This document shows positions 7,894 to 15,144 of a DNA stretch of 34,323 nucleotides, one piece after another. The notes beneath the pieces were generated by a model that did not search any database, had not been told where the DNA came from, and saw nothing but the letters and a program-made list of their open reading frames with translations. This stretch comes from Thiopontia sp964344435. Its GTDB lineage: Bacteria; Pseudomonadota; Gammaproteobacteria; GCF-002020875. Numbering within the stretch: position 1 is the stretch's first letter; the number at the start of each line of letters is the position of its first letter. Position numbers and translations under genes: made by a program. The stretch spans positions 1-34,323 of the forward strand of contig CAYFNH010000012.1 in the NCBI GenBank assembly GCA_964344435.1, read 5' to 3'.

Positions 7894-8556
7894 ATGCGAC
7901 TGAAGACGTTTGCAGTCTCTGCACTTGCCGCAGCTGTGCTGGTGGGCTGTGCTTCCCAACAATCCGCAGAAAAGGCAGCGCCTGCTGCCAAGCCTGCAGC
8001 TAAAGCGGCCAAGAAAGGATCGGTCAAGACCTTGTCTGGAGCCTCGGGCGCAATGCTGGCCAGCACCTGTGAAGGGTGCCACGGTACCGCAGGTATCAGC
8101 CAGGGCCCAGCCACCCCTTCCATTGCCGGCATGTCCGAGGACTATCTGGTAGAGGCGATGGAAGAGTTCCGTGATGGGGACACCCAATCCACCATTATGG
8201 CCCGTGTTGCCAAGGGCTACTCGGACGAAGAGATTGCACTGATGTCAGCTCACTTTGCCAATACCCGCTCTCAGGGTGCTGGTCAGAGTGCAAATGCTGC
8301 TGAAATCGCCAAGGGCAAGGCACTACATGAAGAGTACTGCGAGAAGTGCCACTCCGATGGCGGCTCCAATGCTGACGATGACTCCGGGATTCTGGCTGGA
8401 CAGTGGACCCCTTATCTCCACTACACCATGACCGACTTCATGAATGGTGACCGTGCCATCAGCAGAAAGATGAAGAAGAAGGTGAATAAATTGCTGGCCA
8501 GCGAAGGGCGCTCGGGTCTCAACGCCATCATCGCTTACTACGGCAGCCAGAAATAA
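7894..8556 (+). CDS. fccA: Diheme cytochrome subunit of sulfide dehydrogenase (FccA-like), predicted lipoprotein
   Basis: A 220-residue periplasmic diheme cytochrome c that would accept electrons from the flavin subunit FccB during sulfide oxidation. Heme motifs are CEGCH (59-63) and CEKCH (149-153), one in each of two tandem cytochrome domains. The N terminus is a signal peptide ending in a lipobox, LVGC (Cys19), followed by an Ala/Lys-rich linker (30-45), so the subunit should be lipid-anchored rather than freely soluble. The start ATG 7894 has AAGGAGG 8 bp upstream. An upstream in-frame ATG (7846) would bury the signal sequence. fccB follows 15 bp later with its own strong ribosome-binding site. 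Identity rests on the heme pattern and the adjacent fccB. Confidence 0.9.
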   Translation: MRLKTFAVSALAAAVLVGCASQQSAEKAAPAAKPAAKAAKKGSVKTLSGASGAMLASTCEGCHGTAGISQGPATPSIAGMSEDYLVEAMEEFRDGDTQSTIMARVAKGYSDEEIALMSAHFANTRSQGAGQSANAAEIAKGKALHEEYCEKCHSDGGSNADDDSGILAGQWTPYLHYTMTDFMNGDRAISRKMKKKVNKLLASEGRSGLNAIIAYYGSQK

Positions 8557-8571
8557 AGGAGGAGTATTTAA

Positions 8572-9885
8572 ATGACCGTTTCAAAGAAATTCAACCGTAG
8601 GGACTTCCTCAAGGTTTCTGGTGGCGCTGCCGCTGCTGCCACTGCAGGGCTATCCATGTATGCATCCACCGCTTCTGCGGCCAAGGCCAGGGTAGTCGTG
8701 GTTGGTGGTGGTATGGGGGGGGCTACCGCCGCCCGCTACATCAAGAAGATGGACAGTGCAATCGACGTTACTCTGATCGAGGCCAACCCAACCTATCACA
8801 CCTGCTTCATGAGCAACTTTGTGGTAGCGGGTGAGCGCGAACTCGATTACCTGGCCCACGGCTATCAGGGCTTGTCTGCCGAAGGGATCAACATCGTCCA
8901 TGACATGGTTACCGACATCAGTGACAAGGCAGTGATGACTGCCAGCGGCAAAAGCTACGCCTTTGACCGCTGCGTGGTAGCTCCGGGTATCGACTTCAAA
9001 TTTACCGAAGGACACAACGAAGAGGTTGCCAACAGCAAAATTCCACACGCCTGGAAGGCAGGCCCGCAGACCCAACTGCTACAGGATCAGCTCAAGGCAA
9101 TGAAGGATGGAGGCACGGTGATCATCGCACCGCCTCGCAACCCTTTCCGTTGCCCTCCCGGCCCCTACGAGCGTACCAGTCTGATCGCCGGTTATCTCAA
9201 GCATAACAAGCCAAAATCGAAGATCCTCGTACTTGACCCCAAGGACAAGTTCTCCAAATTCGGGCTGTTCATGGAGGGGTGGAAGAACCACTACGGTTAC
9301 GGCACCGAAAACTCTCTGATCACTTGGGTCAAGGCGGCTGAGGGTGGTGCGGTTGAGTCTGTGGATGCTGGTGAGATGACCGTTTCTGCTGCTGTCGAGG
9401 ACTTCGAGGGCGACGTCATCAACGTGATTCCGGATCAGAAAGCGGGCAAGATCGCTTTCACTGCCGGGTTGGTGGATGATTCCGGCTGGTGTCCGGTTGA
9501 TCTGCACACCTTCGAATCCAAGGTGCGCAAGAACATTCACGTCATTGGTGATGCCAGTCAGGCCAAGGGTATGCCAAAATCCGGCTATGCGGCCAACTCC
9601 GAGGCCAAGGTTTGTGCTGCCGGCGTGGTTGCACTACTCAATGGTCACGCACCTGGCACCCCAGCCTACGTCAACACCTGCTACAGCGTAATCTCCTTCC
9701 AGCCCAAGGATGGTATCTCTGTCGCGGCAATCTACAAGCTGCGTGAGGATGGCTCCAAGATTCAGAAGGTCTCTGGTGGTCTTACCCCAAGTGGTGACAA
9801 GCGCAACCCGGCACACCGTGCCCGCGAGGTCGACTACGCTCTGAGCTGGTACGAGAACATCACCTCGAACACCTTTGCCGATTAA
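8572..9885 (+). CDS. fccB: Flavocytochrome c sulfide dehydrogenase, flavoprotein subunit
   Basis: A 437-residue Tat-exported flavoprotein that oxidises sulfide in the periplasm and passes electrons to FccA. The Tat motif RRDFLK (9-14) precedes a hydrophobic stretch and a likely ASA cleavage site at residue 36. The FAD-binding VVVVGGGMGG follows. Cys78, which is residue 42 after cleavage, sits in NPTYHTCFMSN and matches the covalent FAD cysteine of Allochromatium FccB. The redox cysteine pair is Cys194 (NPFRCPPGP) and Cys370 (YVNTCYS). The second FAD motif is HVIGDAS (323-329). All catalytic residues are present. AAAGGAGG precedes the start. A terminator follows 18 bp after the stop, so fccAB is a two-gene unit. 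Confidence 0.96.
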   Translation: MTVSKKFNRRDFLKVSGGAAAAATAGLSMYASTASAAKARVVVVGGGMGGATAARYIKKMDSAIDVTLIEANPTYHTCFMSNFVVAGERELDYLAHGYQGLSAEGINIVHDMVTDISDKAVMTASGKSYAFDRCVVAPGIDFKFTEGHNEEVANSKIPHAWKAGPQTQLLQDQLKAMKDGGTVIIAPPRNPFRCPPGPYERTSLIAGYLKHNKPKSKILVLDPKDKFSKFGLFMEGWKNHYGYGTENSLITWVKAAEGGAVESVDAGEMTVSAAVEDFEGDVINVIPDQKAGKIAFTAGLVDDSGWCPVDLHTFESKVRKNIHVIGDASQAKGMPKSGYAANSEAKVCAAGVVALLNGHAPGTPAYVNTCYSVISFQPKDGISVAAIYKLREDGSKIQKVSGGLTPSGDKRNPAHRAREVDYALSWYENITSNTFAD

Positions 9886-9903
9886 TACTCGGTAAAGTTC
9901 CAC

Positions 9904-9943
9904 AAAAAACCCCGGTAGCTGCTACAAGCTACCGGGGTTTTTT
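9904..9943. terminator. Bidirectional intrinsic terminator between fccB and the ArsR gene
   Basis: A perfect stem CCCCGGTAGCT/AGCTACCGGGG (9910-9920 / 9927-9937) with a 6-nt loop is flanked by A6 on the left and T6 on the right. It can therefore terminate transcription from both convergent genes. Confidence 0.95.
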
Positions 9944-9980
9944 CATATTCAGCTTATCCGCCGTTTACAGTGGCAACAAC

Positions 9981-10328
9981 TCAACCAATCAACTGGGTCG
10001 GGTGCGAGGTTCTCATCGACAGCGGGTTGTTGCAGTAGCACTCACGTACCTTGGTCAACAACTTGAGTACATTGTTATCGGTAATGGAGCAGTAAATGCG
10101 GTTATGGTCTCTGCGGGACTGTACGATGCCTGCCTTGCGCAGCACCTCCACATGCTGTGAGATATTGCTCTGGCTCGAGCCTACCTCCTCGACAATTTCA
10201 TTCACAATCTTTTCGTTACGCCCAAGGGCAGCGATGATTCTCAGCCGCATCGGGTGGCTGATTGCCTGTATAACTTTCGAAATTCTGGACAGATCCTGAC
10301 CATCTGTCGGTAGGTTGATTGCCTCCAT
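9981..10328 (-). CDS. ArsR-family transcriptional regulator
   Basis: A 115-residue winged-helix repressor type. The core KVIQAISHPMRLRIIAAL, the recognition segment SSQSNISQHVEVLRKAG (51-67) and the wing SRRDHNRIYCSI (71-82) are typical of ArsR/SmtB. It has cysteines at 80, 97 and 99 but not the classical CxCxxC metal site in helix 3. Cys80 with Cys97/Cys99 could form a thiol switch, as in persulfide-sensing BigR/SqrR proteins, though the positions are not the same as far as I can judge. It is convergent with fccAB and downstream of the sulfur-globule-like gene, so a sulfur role is a reasonable guess. The start ATG is preceded by AGGAGGAG. A palindromic operator lies upstream. Confidence 0.88.
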   Translation of the reverse strand: MEAINLPTDGQDLSRISKVIQAISHPMRLRIIAALGRNEKIVNEIVEEVGSSQSNISQHVEVLRKAGIVQSRRDHNRIYCSITDNNVLKLLTKVRECYCNNPLSMRTSHPTQLIG

Positions 10329-10386
10329 CAGCTTCTCCTCCTCTATAAAAATGGAGTGTTATTCTACCGACTGAAGGATATATCAC

Positions 10387-10406
10387 TATACGTACAAATA
10401 CGTATA
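10387..10406. promoter_or_regulatory. Candidate ArsR-type operator upstream of the regulator gene
   Basis: TATACGTA (10387-10394) and TACGTATA (10399-10406) form a perfect 8-bp inverted repeat with a 4-bp spacer, about 60 bp before the ArsR start codon. A second small palindrome TCGTACGA (10413-10420) shares the GTACG core. The size and position fit an autoregulatory operator of a dimeric winged-helix repressor. Binding is inferred. Confidence 0.55.
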
Positions 10407-10435
10407 TTAGTCTCGTACGATTTGATCCAGGTAAA

Positions 10436-10470
10436 AAAAGGCCGATTGGGTCTGTCCCAATCGGCCTTTT
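10436..10470 (-). terminator. Intrinsic terminator after the sulfur-globule-like gene
   Basis: A stem AAAAGGCCGATTGGG (10436-10450) / CCCAATCGGCCTTTT (10456-10470) has a 5-nt loop. On the minus strand it is followed by a T7 run (complement of 10433-10439), placed 20 bp after the stop of the 10490-10807 gene. Confidence 0.93.
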
Positions 10471-10489
10471 ACAGTTTTCTGATGCCAGC

Positions 10490-10807
10490 TTACTGGGCAG
10501 CAGGAGCCTGAGGTGCCGGTGCGCGAGGTGCCGCTACCGGTGCAGGGTACTGCATCTGTGGGTAAGGCATCGGCGCATAACCGTAACGTGGAGCGAAGCC
10601 ATAACCACCATAGCGGTAGAAGTCCTCATCATCGTCATTGTCCCACTCATCCATCATCTCTTCCATCCAGTACATTGGAGTCCACTCTGGCCAATCGTTA
10701 TCATCGTAACCGTACATGTCATTGTTGTTACCAAACCATCCGGCACTGGCGACGTTGGAAGCCATCAAGGCAGCGGCTGCGACTACTGAAAAGGCAATCT
10801 TTTTCAT
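10490..10807 (-). CDS. Secreted low-complexity protein, sulfur globule protein-like
   Basis: A 105-residue protein with a Sec signal peptide (MKKIAFSVVAAAALMASNVASA, cleavage near 22). The mature part has three zones: an Asn/Asp/Trp/Met-rich acidic segment (about 23-62), a Gly/Tyr/Pro-rich segment (63-88, RYGGYGFAPRYGYAP) and a Pro/Ala tail (89-105). Small Gly/Tyr/Asn-rich secreted proteins of this composition form the envelope of periplasmic sulfur globules in Allochromatium (SgpA, SgpB, SgpC). There is no catalytic motif. The assignment rests on composition, the signal peptide and the neighbouring sulfide oxidation genes, so it is likely but not proven. It has its own promoter and terminator, as expected for an abundant structural protein. 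GGAG lies 8 bp before ATG 10807. Confidence 0.75.
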   Translation of the reverse strand: MKKIAFSVVAAAALMASNVASAGWFGNNNDMYGYDDNDWPEWTPMYWMEEMMDEWDNDDDEDFYRYGGYGFAPRYGYAPMPYPQMQYPAPVAAPRAPAPQAPAAQ

Positions 10808-10871
10808 CTCTAAATCTCCTGAAAATCAATAAAAACTTGCATAAACCTGTAAAACCGTAGAAAGTGGGCAC

Positions 10872-10900
10872 ACTATACTATAATTTTATTGAATAATCAA
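10872..10900 (-). promoter_or_regulatory. Promoter of the sulfur-globule-like gene
   Basis: On the minus strand: -35 TTGATT (complement of 10895-10900), a 17-bp spacer and -10 TATAGT (complement of 10872-10877). The predicted transcript start lies about 60 bp before the ATG. Confidence 0.6.
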
Positions 10901-10912
10901 GAATAAAATTAT
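10880..10912. promoter_or_regulatory. Perfect 11-bp inverted repeat over the sulfur-globule-like promoter
   Basis: ATAATTTTATT (10880-10890) and AATAAAATTAT (10902-10912) are perfectly complementary, separated by 11 bp, so the half-sites are two helical turns apart. The repeat covers the spacer and the -35 hexamer of the predicted promoter. This looks like an operator for an unknown regulator. It differs from the ArsR-type dyad at 10387. Confidence 0.5.
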
Positions 10913-10982
10913 GTCAGATTACTGCGGGGCTTGTATCAAGCTTCCCAAAAGGTAACTAATCCGGAGTGAGCCAAATAGCTAC

Positions 10983-11140
10983 GGAAGCTCTGAACAAGTC
11001 TGGGCAACTTGAATCGCGCCTGTAGCGCCCAAGATCAAGGCGAAGATCGCAGCCAATAGCCTGCTATTAGCAAGATTTTCAACGAAGATATTGGGTGTTA
11101 CAGGCGTTAGGCATTTGCTCATGACTTATTCAGGGGTTCC
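10983..11140. mobile_element. MITE-like element, IS5-type ends, CTAC target duplication
   Basis: A 158-bp non-coding element. The left end GGAAGCTCTGAACAAGTC and the complement of the right end GGAACCCCTGAATAAGTC match at 15 of 18 positions. Both sides are flanked by CTAC (10979-10982 and 11141-11144), a 4-bp target-site duplication. Inner sequences are also complementary (CGCCTGTA near 11017, TACAGGCG near 11099), with AATAGC/GCTATT at the centre, so the whole element can fold into one long hairpin. The ends resemble those of IS5-family elements from memory (GGAAGGTGCGAACAAG), which suggests mobilisation by an IS5-type transposase encoded elsewhere. Together with the promoter region it accounts for the 338-bp gap 10808-11145. 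Confidence 0.75.
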
Positions 11141-11145
11141 CTACA

Positions 11146-11265
11146 CTATCGTGGCAGCCAGAAGATCATTAACAGACAGAAAACGGTGAGCCCAACTACA
11201 AACCATTTGAAACGGCGCAACAACTGTTGCTGCCGCGCCTCTTGCTCCTGTGGATCCAGTTCCAT
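11146..11265 (-). CDS. Small single-pass membrane protein after ccmI
   Basis: A 39-codon frame (MELDPQEQEARQQQLL, then a TM segment of about 18 residues ending WLPR). It begins 3 bp after the ccmI stop and has AAGG about 10 bp before its ATG, inside the ccmI tail. An acidic/Gln-rich N terminus followed by RRFKW and one hydrophobic helix suggests a small inner-membrane protein translated with ccmI. I do not recognise a family. Its stop lies 1 bp from the target duplication of the adjacent MITE, so the element inserted just outside the gene. Confidence 0.5.
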   Translation of the reverse strand: MELDPQEQEARQQQLLRRFKWFVVGLTVFCLLMIFWLPR

Positions 11266-11268
11266 CGG

Positions 11269-12510
11269 TTATGGCACCTTGTCGCTGATCACCAGTTGGA
11301 CAGGATCGGGGTTGGCAGTAGCACTCTCTGTGGTACCGACCAGATCACCACTGCCGCCGGTAGCAATCCCACTTTTGGAGATTTTGGCTCCCACCACCAC
11401 CTGCTCGACACTGGAGAGGGTATTACCCGGCATCATCGCCATGGAGTCATCGAGACGAACGCTGGCCGGTAGATCGGCAACGCTCAGACGCTGAGCAGCG
11501 AGTGGTGGCCCTCCACGCCCTACCGCCTTGGCGTAGACAAAGACGGTATCTTCAGCACTCACCTCTCCCTGCAGAGCGGGGTCGAGGGAGACCTCAATGG
11601 TCAGTGCAGCACCAGCCGGAACAGTCACCTCAACCAGCGGCGTTACCGCCAACCCCAGCTGCTGCTGTGCCCTGGCAGCGGCCTGATTGATCATACCGGC
11701 CGTTTCCGGGTCATCGGTGGGCACTACCTTGGCCAAACGCTGCCAGTATTCGAGCGCTTCGCGATACTTGCCCATATCAAAGTGGATATGTCCTGAAAAC
11801 CAGAGGACGTCCGCATGATTGGGGTCGATCTCCAGCGCCCGCTGGAGCTGCTGTAACGGTTTGCCAGTCCAACTCCCCTGTTGGGCCGTCGCCAATGCCT
11901 CACCATACTCCAGCAGCAGCTGTGGAGGGGGCTGATCGGCAAAATGGCCCAGGGCACGCTCATAGACAGCGGCAATTTGATCACTTCGCCCCAGATAGCG
12001 ATAGGATTTGGCCAGCATCGACCACCCTTCCACATTGGCCGGATTCTGTTCCAGCTTCTGTTCCAGCTGTGCCACCACCTGCTCAAAGGCGACCTTGCCC
12101 TGTGCCGCCTCCGCGGCCCTGCTGGCAGAGGAGATATCGATCTTGTCGGGTGAACCGATCTGTGAATAGACCCCGAAGGCGATCAGCGGCAAGGTAATCA
12201 GCACCAACAGGGCACCAAGCCGTCCTACACCACGATCGCTCTGCGCCGCCTGCTCCTCCCCCCCTTCGAGATCTGCCAGCAGCTCCCGTTTGAGGTCCGC
12301 CTCAGCCTGTGCATACTCTGATTCACGGATTGCACCACTCTGCAGATCCTGCTGCAGTTCATCCATGCGTTGCTGAAAAATGGCGAGATTGGTCTCCCGA
12401 CGTGCCACCCCAATCAACTGGCTACGTCCCAGCAGGGGAGGCAGCAGAAACAGCATGGCGACCACAACCATCGCCACAGCACCCGACCAGAACATCATCT
12501 CTTGACTCAT
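11269..12510 (-). CDS. ccmI: Cytochrome c maturation protein CcmI (apocytochrome chaperone)
   Basis: A 413-residue inner-membrane protein that holds apocytochrome c for heme ligation together with CcmF and CcmH. TM1 is about 6-28, followed by a cytoplasmic coiled segment, TM2 about 97-117, and a periplasmic TPR region (about 140-285, with NPANVEGWSMLAKSY and DPNHADVLWFSGHIHF). A C-terminal beta-rich domain (about 305-413, starting VPAGAALTIEVSL) is typical of the CcmI periplasmic tail. Its ATG overlaps the ccmH stop (ATGA). The rich set of c-type cytochromes in this window explains the need for it. Confidence 0.93.
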   Translation of the reverse strand: MSQEMMFWSGAVAMVVVAMLFLLPPLLGRSQLIGVARRETNLAIFQQRMDELQQDLQSGAIRESEYAQAEADLKRELLADLEGGEEQAAQSDRGVGRLGALLVLITLPLIAFGVYSQIGSPDKIDISSASRAAEAAQGKVAFEQVVAQLEQKLEQNPANVEGWSMLAKSYRYLGRSDQIAAVYERALGHFADQPPPQLLLEYGEALATAQQGSWTGKPLQQLQRALEIDPNHADVLWFSGHIHFDMGKYREALEYWQRLAKVVPTDDPETAGMINQAAARAQQQLGLAVTPLVEVTVPAGAALTIEVSLDPALQGEVSAEDTVFVYAKAVGRGGPPLAAQRLSVADLPASVRLDDSMAMMPGNTLSSVEQVVVGAKISKSGIATGGSGDLVGTTESATANPDPVQLVISDKVP

Positions 12511-12983
12511 TTCAGCACCTCGGAGAGTTTTCTCTCCTCCTCCTCTGTTAACAGTGTGCCCTTAACCTGATTGCTGTCTTCGGTAGAGGCCGCTGCAGCA
12601 CGCTGTCTACGCATCTGCATCAACAACAGGCCCGCACCAAATGGCACCAGCAGTAACGGCAAGCCCCACAACAGCCAGGTACGTGAATCGACCTTGGGAC
12701 GGTAGAGGACAAAATCACCATAGCGTGCAACAAACCACTCACGGATCTCCCAGTCGGTTTTACCCTGCTGCATCATCTGGTAAACCTTGCTGCGATGGTC
12801 TCGCGCCAGATCGGCATTGGATCCTGCAATGGTGGTGTTTTGACACTTCACACAACGAATCTCCTCAATCAAGCGCTTGTAGCGATCCTCCTGCGTCTGA
12901 CTATCGAAACGGAAGCTGTCGATAGGAGCAGCAACCCCCACCGAGGAGAACAGGACCAGCCACAACAGAAACCATTTTTTCAT
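12507..12983 (-). CDS. ccmH: Cytochrome c maturation protein CcmH/CycL
   Basis: A 158-residue thioredoxin-reduced apocytochrome reductase of system I. After a signal peptide (1-19) there is the catalytic pair in RCVKCQNTTIAGSNADLA (Cys44, Cys47), corresponding to the usual LRCxxCQ motif. The WFVARYGDFVLYRP segment follows, then a C-terminal TM helix (about 105-127). The start ATG 12983 gives the expected signal sequence; an upstream in-frame start at 13070 would overlap ccmG and add an unrelated basic leader. It lies 13 bp after ccmG and overlaps ccmI by 4 bp. Confidence 0.95.
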   Translation of the reverse strand: MKKWFLLWLVLFSSVGVAAPIDSFRFDSQTQEDRYKRLIEEIRCVKCQNTTIAGSNADLARDHRSKVYQMMQQGKTDWEIREWFVARYGDFVLYRPKVDSRTWLLWGLPLLLVPFGAGLLLMQMRRQRAAAASTEDSNQVKGTLLTEEEERKLSEVLK

Positions 12984-12996
12984 CACCCCTCTTCCC

Positions 12997-13620
12997 CTAC
13001 CCCTCTCTGGAGAGGCAGCGTCCATCCGCTGCCTGCATCTGTGCAACCATCTTGAGAATATTGGCCACATTGTTTTTAACCTCTTGCGGGTACTGTGGGT
13101 CGGGTTTGGCTACATCATTCAGTGGCCCGGTAATGCGTTCACAAATCCGCCCATCCACATCGATGAGAAAGGTCTCTGGTGCACCGGTCACCGCCCACTC
13201 CAACCCAGCTACGTTATCACCATCGTCCCCGGTCTTGCGGTAGGGGTTACCCAGCACCTGCAACCACTCGATAGCCGCCTCACGGCTACCACCCGACTCG
13301 ATACGATCCTTCCAGTTAATACTGAAGATCGGGATCTGCCCGGTCGCAGCCAGCCTCATCAACACATTGTGTTCGGCACGACAGGAGGGACACCAGGTAG
13401 CCCAGACATTGACCAGACTGACCTGACCATTGAGATCGGCACGACTGAAACGCTGCCCCTCAGCCATCAGATCGGGCAGATCAAACTCCGGTGCCATTCG
13501 GCCAATCATCGGGGAGTCATCACTCTCATGGCGCGGATTGAGAAAGAGCCCCGCATAGAGCAGTGCGAAGAGCAGGACGACCAGGACGATCGGTAAAATA
13601 GTACGGGAGCGTGATGCCAT
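12997..13620 (-). CDS. ccmG: Thiol:disulfide interchange protein CcmG/DsbE
   Basis: A 207-residue membrane-anchored periplasmic thioredoxin that keeps apocytochrome c cysteines reduced. TM anchor about 8-26, then the thioredoxin domain with WCPSC (Cys77, Cys80), the preceding acidic-loop type sequence and the conserved GAPETFLID cis-Pro region near 146-154. The C-terminal tail after PQYPQEVKNNV is somewhat longer than usual. It opens the ccmGHI block. The usual upstream partner ccmF is not here; argH is instead, ending 13 bp before this start. Confidence 0.93.
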   Translation of the reverse strand: MASRSRTILPIVLVVLLFALLYAGLFLNPRHESDDSPMIGRMAPEFDLPDLMAEGQRFSRADLNGQVSLVNVWATWCPSCRAEHNVLMRLAATGQIPIFSINWKDRIESGGSREAAIEWLQVLGNPYRKTGDDGDNVAGLEWAVTGAPETFLIDVDGRICERITGPLNDVAKPDPQYPQEVKNNVANILKMVAQMQAADGRCLSREG

Positions 13621-13633
13621 GTGTGCTTACCTG

Positions 13634-15061
13634 TTAATACGACTGTTCCTGAAAGTTTTTGCCTCCGGCAAGCTCTTCCGCCTTACGTGCCCGTGCCCGC
13701 TGAATAGCGGCGTGTACCTGCTGCGGGGCAGTCCCTCCCAGGTGGTTGCGCGCTGCTACCGATCCCTCCAGTGTCAGCACCTCGAATACATCCTGCTGAA
13801 TGACCGTGGAGAACTGCTGAAGTTCCGTCAACGCCATCTCGGCCAGATCTTTCTGCTGTTCAATGCCATAACGTACCGCCTTGCCAACAATCTCATGGGA
13901 GTCCCGAAACGGTACCCCGGCACGCACCAGATAGTCGGCAAGATCGGTTGCGGTGGAGAAGCCCTTGCCGGCTGCCGTGCGGGTATTGTCACGGTTCACC
14001 ATGACCGTCGGCATCATATCTCCATAGACCTTGAGCGACCCCTTGAGGGTGTCTACCGTGTCGAACAGCGGCTCCTTGTCCTCCTGGTTATCCTTGTTGT
14101 AGGCCAGTGGCTGCCCCTTCATCAGGGTCAGCAGGCTCATCAAATGGCCAAACACCCGACCACTCTTGCCGCGCACCAGTTCAGGCACATCCGGGTTCTT
14201 CTTCTGCGGCATGATGGAGGAGCCGGTACAGAAGCTGTCCGGGAGCTCGACAAAACTGAAGGGGTCGGAGGCCCACAACACCAGCTCCTCGGAGAAACGA
14301 GAGAGGTGCATCATCAATAGTGCTGCCGCCGAACTGAACTCGATGGAGAAGTCACGATCACTAACCGCATCCAGCGAGTTCTCCGCGGGTGCATCAAAAC
14401 CCAGCAAGCGGGCGGTAATGGAGCGGTCGATCGGGAAGGTGGTACCTGCCAGTGCGGCTGCCCCCAGCGGCATGATATTGACCCGCTTGCGGCAATCAAC
14501 CATGCGCCCATGGTCCCGCACCAGCATCTCGTGCCACGCCATCATGTGGTGACCAAAGGTGACCGGCTGCGCGGTCTGCAGATGGGTAAAACCGGGCATG
14601 ATGGTCTCTGCCTCACGCTCGGCCAGCACCAGCAGCGCCTCCTGCAATCGGGTAATCTCGGCCAGAATGGTGTCAATCTCATCGCGCAGCCAGAGGCGGA
14701 TATCGGTTGCCACCTGATCATTGCGGGAGCGTCCGGTATGGAGCTTCTTGCCCACATCACCAATCCGGGAAACCAGTTTCGACTCCACATTCATGTGAAC
14801 ATCTTCCAGCGCAATCGACCAACTGAAGTCGCCCCCGCGGATCTCCTCCAGAATCGCCTCCAGCCCCTCAACAATCTGTTGCAGCTCCTCACTGCTCAAC
14901 ACCCCCACTTCGGCAAGCATACGCGCATGGGCGATGGAGCCACGAATATCATAGTGGGCCAGACGTTGGTCAAAGGTGACCGAAGCGGTAAATGCCTCGA
15001 CAAAGGCATCGGTGGATTCGGTAAAACGCCCGGTCCAGGGCTTCTCCTTGATCTCTTCCAT
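13634..15061 (-). CDS. argH: Argininosuccinate lyase
   Basis: A 475-residue cytoplasmic enzyme splitting argininosuccinate into arginine and fumarate, the last step of arginine synthesis. Family motifs: MWTGRF-like N terminus (PWTGRFTE), SKLVSRIGDVGKKLHTGRSRND (94-115), THLQ (159-162), and the fumarase-superfamily signature GSSIMPQKKNPD (280-291) with the catalytic serine loop. The length is normal. It is followed 13 bp later by ccmG, an unusual neighbour, and preceded by tauE on the same strand with an 83-bp gap. Confidence 0.97.
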   Translation of the reverse strand: MEEIKEKPWTGRFTESTDAFVEAFTASVTFDQRLAHYDIRGSIAHARMLAEVGVLSSEELQQIVEGLEAILEEIRGGDFSWSIALEDVHMNVESKLVSRIGDVGKKLHTGRSRNDQVATDIRLWLRDEIDTILAEITRLQEALLVLAEREAETIMPGFTHLQTAQPVTFGHHMMAWHEMLVRDHGRMVDCRKRVNIMPLGAAALAGTTFPIDRSITARLLGFDAPAENSLDAVSDRDFSIEFSSAAALLMMHLSRFSEELVLWASDPFSFVELPDSFCTGSSIMPQKKNPDVPELVRGKSGRVFGHLMSLLTLMKGQPLAYNKDNQEDKEPLFDTVDTLKGSLKVYGDMMPTVMVNRDNTRTAAGKGFSTATDLADYLVRAGVPFRDSHEIVGKAVRYGIEQQKDLAEMALTELQQFSTVIQQDVFEVLTLEGSVAARNHLGGTAPQQVHAAIQRARARKAEELAGGKNFQEQSY

Positions 15062-15144
15062 AACTCTCGGATCTGAATGTTTGGTTACAATGGTTCAACG
15101 GTAAACGACAAGTATACCGGATAACCCGACAGCACTCCTGCCGA

